DNA of 8,376 nt from an uncultured Clostridia bacterium. GTDB lineage: Bacteria > Bacillota > Clostridia > Oscillospirales > Acutalibacteraceae. The notes beneath the pieces were generated by a model. It was given only the letters and a program-made list of their open reading frames with translations, was not told where the DNA came from and made no database searches. This document shows positions 5,297 to 8,376 of the stretch, piece after piece (the stretch's first letter is position 1; each line of letters opens with the position of its first letter). The stretch covers positions 1 to 8,376 of the forward strand of contig CANQSG010000086.1 in assembly GCA_947626485.1 (NCBI GenBank), read 5' to 3'. Both the position numbers and the translations under genes were made by a program.

Positions 5297-5323
5297 AAAA
5301 AAAGCAGGAGCCGATGCTCCTGC
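5297..5323 (-). terminator. Rho-independent terminator of tRNA-Thr
   Basis: An 8-bp perfect stem, GCAGGAGC/GCTCCTGC (5304-5311 with 5316-5323), has a 4-base loop and is followed on the minus strand by seven T (5297-5303). It starts 5 bases after the encoded CCA end of the tRNA. Confidence 0.9.
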
Positions 5324-5328
5324 TTTTT

Positions 5329-5404
5329 TGGAGCTGCTAACCAGATTCGAACTGGTGACCTCGTCCTTACCAAGGACGTGCTCTACCTACTGAGCCATAG
5401 CAGC
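5329..5404 (-). tRNA. tRNA-Thr (anticodon GGT)
   Basis: The cloverleaf can be folded by hand on the minus strand. Acceptor GCTGCTA/TAGCAGC; D stem GCTC/GAGC with loop AGTAGGTA; anticodon stem CGTCC/GGACG with loop TTGGTAA, so the anticodon is GGT at positions 34-36 and reads ACC and ACT; variable loop of five bases; T stem ACCAG/CTGGT with loop TTCGAAT; discriminator T; and an encoded CCA. The body without CCA is the standard 73 bases. It has its own consensus promoter and terminator, so it is a single-gene transcription unit divergent from yicC. Confidence 0.97.
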
Positions 5405-5425
5405 AACTGTCGTACAGCGCTATTT

Positions 5426-5454
5426 ATTATAAAAGATTCCGCCCGCGTTGTCAA
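5426..5454 (-). promoter_or_regulatory. Promoter of tRNA-Thr
   Basis: TTGACA (5449-5454) and TATAAT (5426-5431) on the minus strand have exactly 17 bases between them, a full sigma-A consensus. The -10 ends 21 bases before the tRNA 5' end, leaving a short leader for RNase P to remove. Confidence 0.92.
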
Positions 5455-5494
5455 GCCTAATTTTTCAAAAATGGTTAAAAAAAGGTTACAAGAG

Positions 5495-5539
5495 TTGACA
5501 AGGGGGCCTTTTTCTTGTTAGAATAATATGAATTATTCT
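5495..5539 (+). promoter_or_regulatory. Promoter of the yicC operon with palindromic element
   Basis: TTGACA (5495-5500), an 18-base spacer, and TAGAAT (5519-5524). A perfect 8-bp inverted repeat, AGAATAAT/ATTATTCT (5520-5527 with 5532-5539) with a 4-base gap, covers the -10 and the expected start point. It could be an operator or form a weak AT-rich hairpin at the mRNA 5' end. It drives the housekeeping operon divergently from tRNA-Thr. Confidence 0.75.
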
Positions 5540-5574
5540 GGACTACTCTGCGAATAGAGAGGATAGGGATCGCC

Positions 5575-6453
5575 ATGATACGGAGCATGACCGGGTTCGG
5601 CAGGGCAGAGCGCCACGCCGACGGCGCCGACGTTGTCGTCGAGCTGAAGGCCGTCAATCACCGGTTTCTCGAGCTCGGCTTCCGCGTGCCGCGCAGCGCG
5701 GCTTTCTTAGAAGAACGGCTCAAGTCCTTTTTACAGGCGCGCGTCGCCCGCGGCAAGCTCGACGTCAGCGTGACGCTGGAGCTGCCCGAGGCGCTCCCCG
5801 CCGCCGTCGAGATCAACCGCCCTTATGCCGAGGCCTACGTCGCCGCCCTGCGGGAGCTGGCGGAGGAATACGACCTTTCCGACCGCCTGACGGCAGCCGA
5901 GGTCGCCCGCGTCGAGGGGGTGCTGCGCGTCCGGCGGCAGGAGATGGACGAGGAAGCCGTCTGGGCGGCGGTGCAGCCTGTCGCCGAGGAGGCGCTCGCG
6001 CGCTTTACCCAGATGCGCAGCCGCGAGGGCGAAAAGCTCGCCGCCGACGTGCAGCGCTGCATGGACGTCATTCTCGACCGCGTCGCGTTTGTCGAGGCGC
6101 GCTCGCCCGAAACCGTCTGCGCCTACCGCGCCCGGCTCGAGCAGAAAATGCGCGAATTGCTCGGCGACGTCCCCGTTGACGAGCCGCGCCTGTTGACCGA
6201 AACCGCCGTTTTCGCCGACAAGATCGCCGTCGCGGAGGAGACCGTCCGCCTGCGCAGCCACCTCGAACAGGCTTCTCAACTCCTGCGGGAGGACGCGCCC
6301 GCCGGCCGCAAGCTCGACTTCCTCGTGCAGGAGATGAACCGCGAGGCCAACACCATCGGCTCCAAGGCGCAGGACGTCCCGATCGCCCGCGCCGTGGTCG
6401 ATATCAAAGCCGAGATCGAAAAGATCCGCGAGCAGATTCAAAACATCGAATAG
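5575..6453 (+). CDS. yicC: YicC/YloC family endoribonuclease
   Basis: This 292-residue protein is of the usual family length. The N-terminus, MIRSMTGFGRA, and the following VELKAVNHRFLEL.FR.PR are the family signature (YicC N-terminal domain, roughly 1-155). The C-terminal domain (DUF1732, about 205-292) ends with the conserved RKLDFLVQEMNREANTIGSKA and a coiled helix, IKAEIEKIREQIQNIE. YicC proteins act as cytoplasmic endoribonucleases on RNA and are widely conserved beside gmk. The start follows GAGAGG/AGGG 6 to 12 bases upstream. The TAG stop is embedded in the AGGAGG of remA 12 bases before its ATG, so translation is probably coupled. It is the first gene of the operon and strongly GC-rich (70% over 6001-6060). 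Confidence 0.95.
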   Translation: MIRSMTGFGRAERHADGADVVVELKAVNHRFLELGFRVPRSAAFLEERLKSFLQARVARGKLDVSVTLELPEALPAAVEINRPYAEAYVAALRELAEEYDLSDRLTAAEVARVEGVLRVRRQEMDEEAVWAAVQPVAEEALARFTQMRSREGEKLAADVQRCMDVILDRVAFVEARSPETVCAYRARLEQKMRELLGDVPVDEPRLLTETAVFADKIAVAEETVRLRSHLEQASQLLREDAPAGRKLDFLVQEMNREANTIGSKAQDVPIARAVVDIKAEIEKIREQIQNIE

Positions 6454-6465
6454 GAGGGGTTCGCC

Positions 6466-6735
6466 ATGCAGCTTGTCAACATCGGGTTCGGCAATTTGAT
6501 CTGCGCCCAGCGCATCGTCGCCATCGTCAGCCCCGAATCGGCGCCGATCAAGCGCATCATTCAGGACGCCAAGGAGCGCGGCGCGCTCATCGACGCGACC
6601 CACGGCCGCCGCACCCGCGCGGTGCTCATGACCGACAGCGATCACGTGATCTTGACCTATCTGCAATCCGAAACGGTCGCCAACCGCATGGAGGGCAACC
6701 TCGCCGCGGGGGAAACGGAGGACGTCGATGCGTAA
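6466..6735 (+). CDS. remA: RemA family regulator (DUF370)
   Basis: This 89-residue protein is close to the usual RemA length of about 87. The N-terminus, MQLVNIGFGNLICAQRIVAIVSPESAPIKRI, and the central DATHGRRTRAVLMTDSDHVILT are highly characteristic. In Bacillus subtilis RemA is a DNA-binding activator of extracellular matrix genes and osmoprotectant genes. Its role in Clostridia is less certain. Its position between yicC and gmk is the same as in B. subtilis (yloC-remA-gmk). The start is fixed by AGGAGGGG overlapping the yicC stop. The last 8 bases overlap the start of gmk, so the two are translationally coupled. The C-terminal tail (AAGETEDVDA) is acidic and less conserved. Confidence 0.93.
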   Translation: MQLVNIGFGNLICAQRIVAIVSPESAPIKRIIQDAKERGALIDATHGRRTRAVLMTDSDHVILTYLQSETVANRMEGNLAAGETEDVDA

Positions 6736-7336
6736 GGGACGGCTTTTCATTCTCTCGGGCCCCTCGGGCTCGGGCAAGGACACGGTGCTCGGGGAGCTTT
6801 TCAAGCGCCGACCCGACGTGCGCTTTTCCATTTCGACCGTCACCCGCCCGATGCGTACCGGTGAGGTGGAGGGGGAAAAATACCACTTCCTGCCGAAGGA
6901 GACCTTCCTGCGGCAGATGGCGGAGGGCGCCTTCCTCGAGACCAACGAATACGTCGGGAATTATTACGGCACGCCCCGCGCCCCCGTCGAGGAGGCCATT
7001 CGCAACGGGCAGGATATGATTCTGGAGATCGACGTCAACGGCGCCGCCAAGGTGCGCGCCCAGCTGCCCGAAGCGGTCAGCATCTTCCTGCTGCCGCCCT
7101 CGGTCGCCGAGCTGCGCCGCCGTCTGAACAAGCGGGGGACCGAGACGCCCGAGCAGGTCGAAAACCGGGTCGCCTGCGCCGTGGAAGAGATCAAGCGCGC
7201 CGTGGAATACGATTATCTCGTCGTCAACGACGATTTAGAGGCGGCGGTCGACGCGCTCTGCGCGATTTTGCAAAGCGACCGCCTCAAGCTCGACCGGCAA
7301 CAACAGACTTTAGATGAGGTGTTACAAACATGTTAA
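6728..7336 (+). CDS. gmk: Guanylate kinase
   Basis: This 202-residue enzyme converts GMP and ATP to GDP and ADP in the cytoplasm, an essential step of purine nucleotide supply. The Walker A loop GPSGSGKD is at residues 11-18. GMP-binding residues follow in S.VTRPMR.GEVEG..YHF (36-54) and in FLETNEYVGNYYGTP (69-83). EIDVNGAAKV (about 100-109) is the conserved Walker B-like strand, and RRLNKRGTETPEQVENR the lid with its arginines. The length is typical. GGAGG lies upstream of the ATG inside remA, with an 8-base overlap, and the stop overlaps the rpoZ start by 7 bases. No key residue is missing. Confidence 0.97.
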   Translation: MRKGRLFILSGPSGSGKDTVLGELFKRRPDVRFSISTVTRPMRTGEVEGEKYHFLPKETFLRQMAEGAFLETNEYVGNYYGTPRAPVEEAIRNGQDMILEIDVNGAAKVRAQLPEAVSIFLLPPSVAELRRRLNKRGTETPEQVENRVACAVEEIKRAVEYDYLVVNDDLEAAVDALCAILQSDRLKLDRQQQTLDEVLQTC

Positions 7337-7575
7337 ATCCCGCAATCGGAGAACTGATCGACGCTTATGAGAACCGCTACCGGCTCGTGCTCGAGGTCGC
7401 CAAAAAGGCGCGCGAGATCGCCGGCGAGGCGGAGCAGAAGGGCGAGATCATCGTCGAAAAACCGGTCAGCCTCGCCATCACGCAGCTCGCCGGACAGGCG
7501 CGGCAGGCCGCCGAACAGCAGGCAGCCGCAGCCGCCGAAGCCCCCGCCGCGGAAGAAGCCGCGCAGGACGAATAA
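7330..7575 (+). CDS. rpoZ: RNA polymerase omega subunit
   Basis: This 81-residue protein has the omega core: IGELIDAYENRYRLVLEVAKKAREI (helices that pack on the beta' subunit), then EKPVSLAITQLA, the family's KPV..A motif. Omega helps beta' fold and join the core enzyme. The region after about residue 58 is an Ala/Glu-rich, low-complexity tail (AAEQQAAAAAEAPAAEE) of no known specific role. The start overlaps the end of gmk by 7 bases, the usual gmk-rpoZ coupling. priA follows after 30 bases; the coaBC gene that stands at this place in B. subtilis is not here. Confidence 0.93.
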   Translation: MLNPAIGELIDAYENRYRLVLEVAKKAREIAGEAEQKGEIIVEKPVSLAITQLAGQARQAAEQQAAAAAEAPAAEEAAQDE

Positions 7576-7605
7576 TCCGCGTTTCCCGCCGAAAGAAGGT
7601 CGCCC

Positions 7606-8376
7606 ATGCCGCCGGTCGTCGCCCGGGTGGTGCTCGATCGCACCACCACCGCCTTTGATCAGCCTTACGATTACCGCGTTCCCGACGCCCTCGCGGCCGC
7701 CTGCCTGCCGGGCTGCCGGGTCGAGGTGCCGTTCGGCCGCGGCAACGCGCGCCGACAGGGCATTGTCCTCTCCTGCGAGGAAGCCGCCGCGACCGACCGC
7801 CCGCTCAAAGAGATCGCCCGCGTGGTCGATTCTTCGCCGGTGCTCTCCGACGAGATGCTGCAGCTTTGCGGCTGGATGCGGGAGCACACCTTCTGCACTT
7901 ATTACGACGCGGTCAGCGCCATGCTGCCCGCCGGGCTCGGGCTGAAAATGCAGGAAAGCCTCCGGCTTTTGACGCTGCCCGATCCGCTGCCGGAGGGCGA
8001 CGCGGGCGTCGCGCTGCACCTGCTGCAACGCGCGGGCGGCAGCATGGAGCGCGGCAAGCTCGCCGAAGTCCTCGGCGTCGCCGAGGATGCGCCGCTCTTT
8101 GCCGAATTGCAGCGCGCCGGGTGGGTCGAATGCGTCACTTCCGCCGCCCGCCGCATGCAGGACGCGACGCAGAAAATGGCGCGCCTCGCCGAACCCGACC
8201 CCGACGCGCCGCCGCCGAGCTTCACCCCCAAACAGCAGGCGGTCGTCGACCTGCTGGCAGAAACGGGTCCCGTCAGCGTCCGCGAGCTGCTCTATTTCAC
8301 CGGCGTCACCCAGGCGGTCGTGACCGCCCTCGCAAAAAAGGGCGCTGTTACGCTCTTCGAGCAGGAGGTCTTCCGG
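7606..8376 (+). CDS. priA: Primosomal protein N' (PriA helicase), N-terminal part
   Basis: The frame is open from the ATG at 7606 to the window end, 257 codons. The beginning fits the PriA 3' DNA-binding domain: VARVVLD.....FD.PYDYRVPD, G.RVEVPFGRGN.RRQGIVL. It continues through a winged-helix region (about residues 115-250), including SVRELLYFTGVTQAVVTALAKKGAV. The P-loop helicase core and zinc-binding cysteines would lie beyond the window. PriA restarts stalled replication forks by recognising their 3' ends and loading the replicative helicase. The start has AGAAGG 6 bases upstream. It is the fifth gene of the operon; the order rpoZ-priA is common in Firmicutes, although often with coaBC between. 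There is no sign of damage in the visible part. Confidence 0.92.
   Translation, partial: MPPVVARVVLDRTTTAFDQPYDYRVPDALAAACLPGCRVEVPFGRGNARRQGIVLSCEEAAATDRPLKEIARVVDSSPVLSDEMLQLCGWMREHTFCTYYDAVSAMLPAGLGLKMQESLRLLTLPDPLPEGDAGVALHLLQRAGGSMERGKLAEVLGVAEDAPLFAELQRAGWVECVTSAARRMQDATQKMARLAEPDPDAPPPSFTPKQQAVVDLLAETGPVSVRELLYFTGVTQAVVTALAKKGAVTLFEQEVFR

Noticed and set aside
5731..6945. A 404-codon minus-strand frame opposite yicC, remA and the start of gmk
   Set aside because: It lies across three well-recognised genes and is a by-product of high GC content; its translation shows no recognisable domain.

Overview
The window looks like a piece of a GC-rich Clostridia chromosome, most likely a gut Oscillospirales/Ruminococcaceae-type Firmicute. 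Three things suggest this: the Bacillus/Clostridium-style cluster yicC–remA–gmk–rpoZ–priA, strong AGGAGG ribosome binding sites with consensus sigma-A promoters, and a collagen-like surface protein carrying the SAYE(L/I)A..NGY(S/T)G module. The genus is inference; no rRNA is present.

Layout. (1) 1-330, plus strand: the C-terminal end of an aldose 1-epimerase (LacX/YeaD-like), followed by a very GC-rich hairpin that can serve as a bidirectional terminator. (2) 413-944, minus strand: a DinJ/YafQ-type toxin-antitoxin pair with overlapping genes and a consensus promoter that contains a palindromic operator candidate. (3) 1039-5079, minus strand: a unit made of a very large collagen-like/BspA-LRR surface protein and two small, AT-rich, unrecognised ORFs, ending in tandem terminators. 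The large gene is split by a one-base frame disruption near 2990-3003. Reading through it gives a protein of 1110 residues: membrane anchor, then Gly-X-Y linkers alternating with three small repeated module types, then a leucine-rich BspA-like tail. (4) 5080-5574: an intergenic block holding the leader of the surface gene (palindrome and direct repeats), hairpin-rich repeat-like sequence, a tRNA-Thr(GGT) gene on the minus strand with its own promoter and terminator, and a divergent promoter for the next operon. (5) 5575-8376, plus strand: the housekeeping operon yicC-remA-gmk-rpoZ-priA, with tightly packed or overlapping genes. priA runs off the end.

The housekeeping operon and the tRNA look ordinary. 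The accessory interest lies between the epimerase and the tRNA: the toxin-antitoxin module, and a mosaic surface fibre whose GC-rich stalk is joined to a conspicuously AT-rich LRR head. The same AT-rich composition continues into the two small downstream ORFs, which suggests that the tail and these ORFs arrived together.
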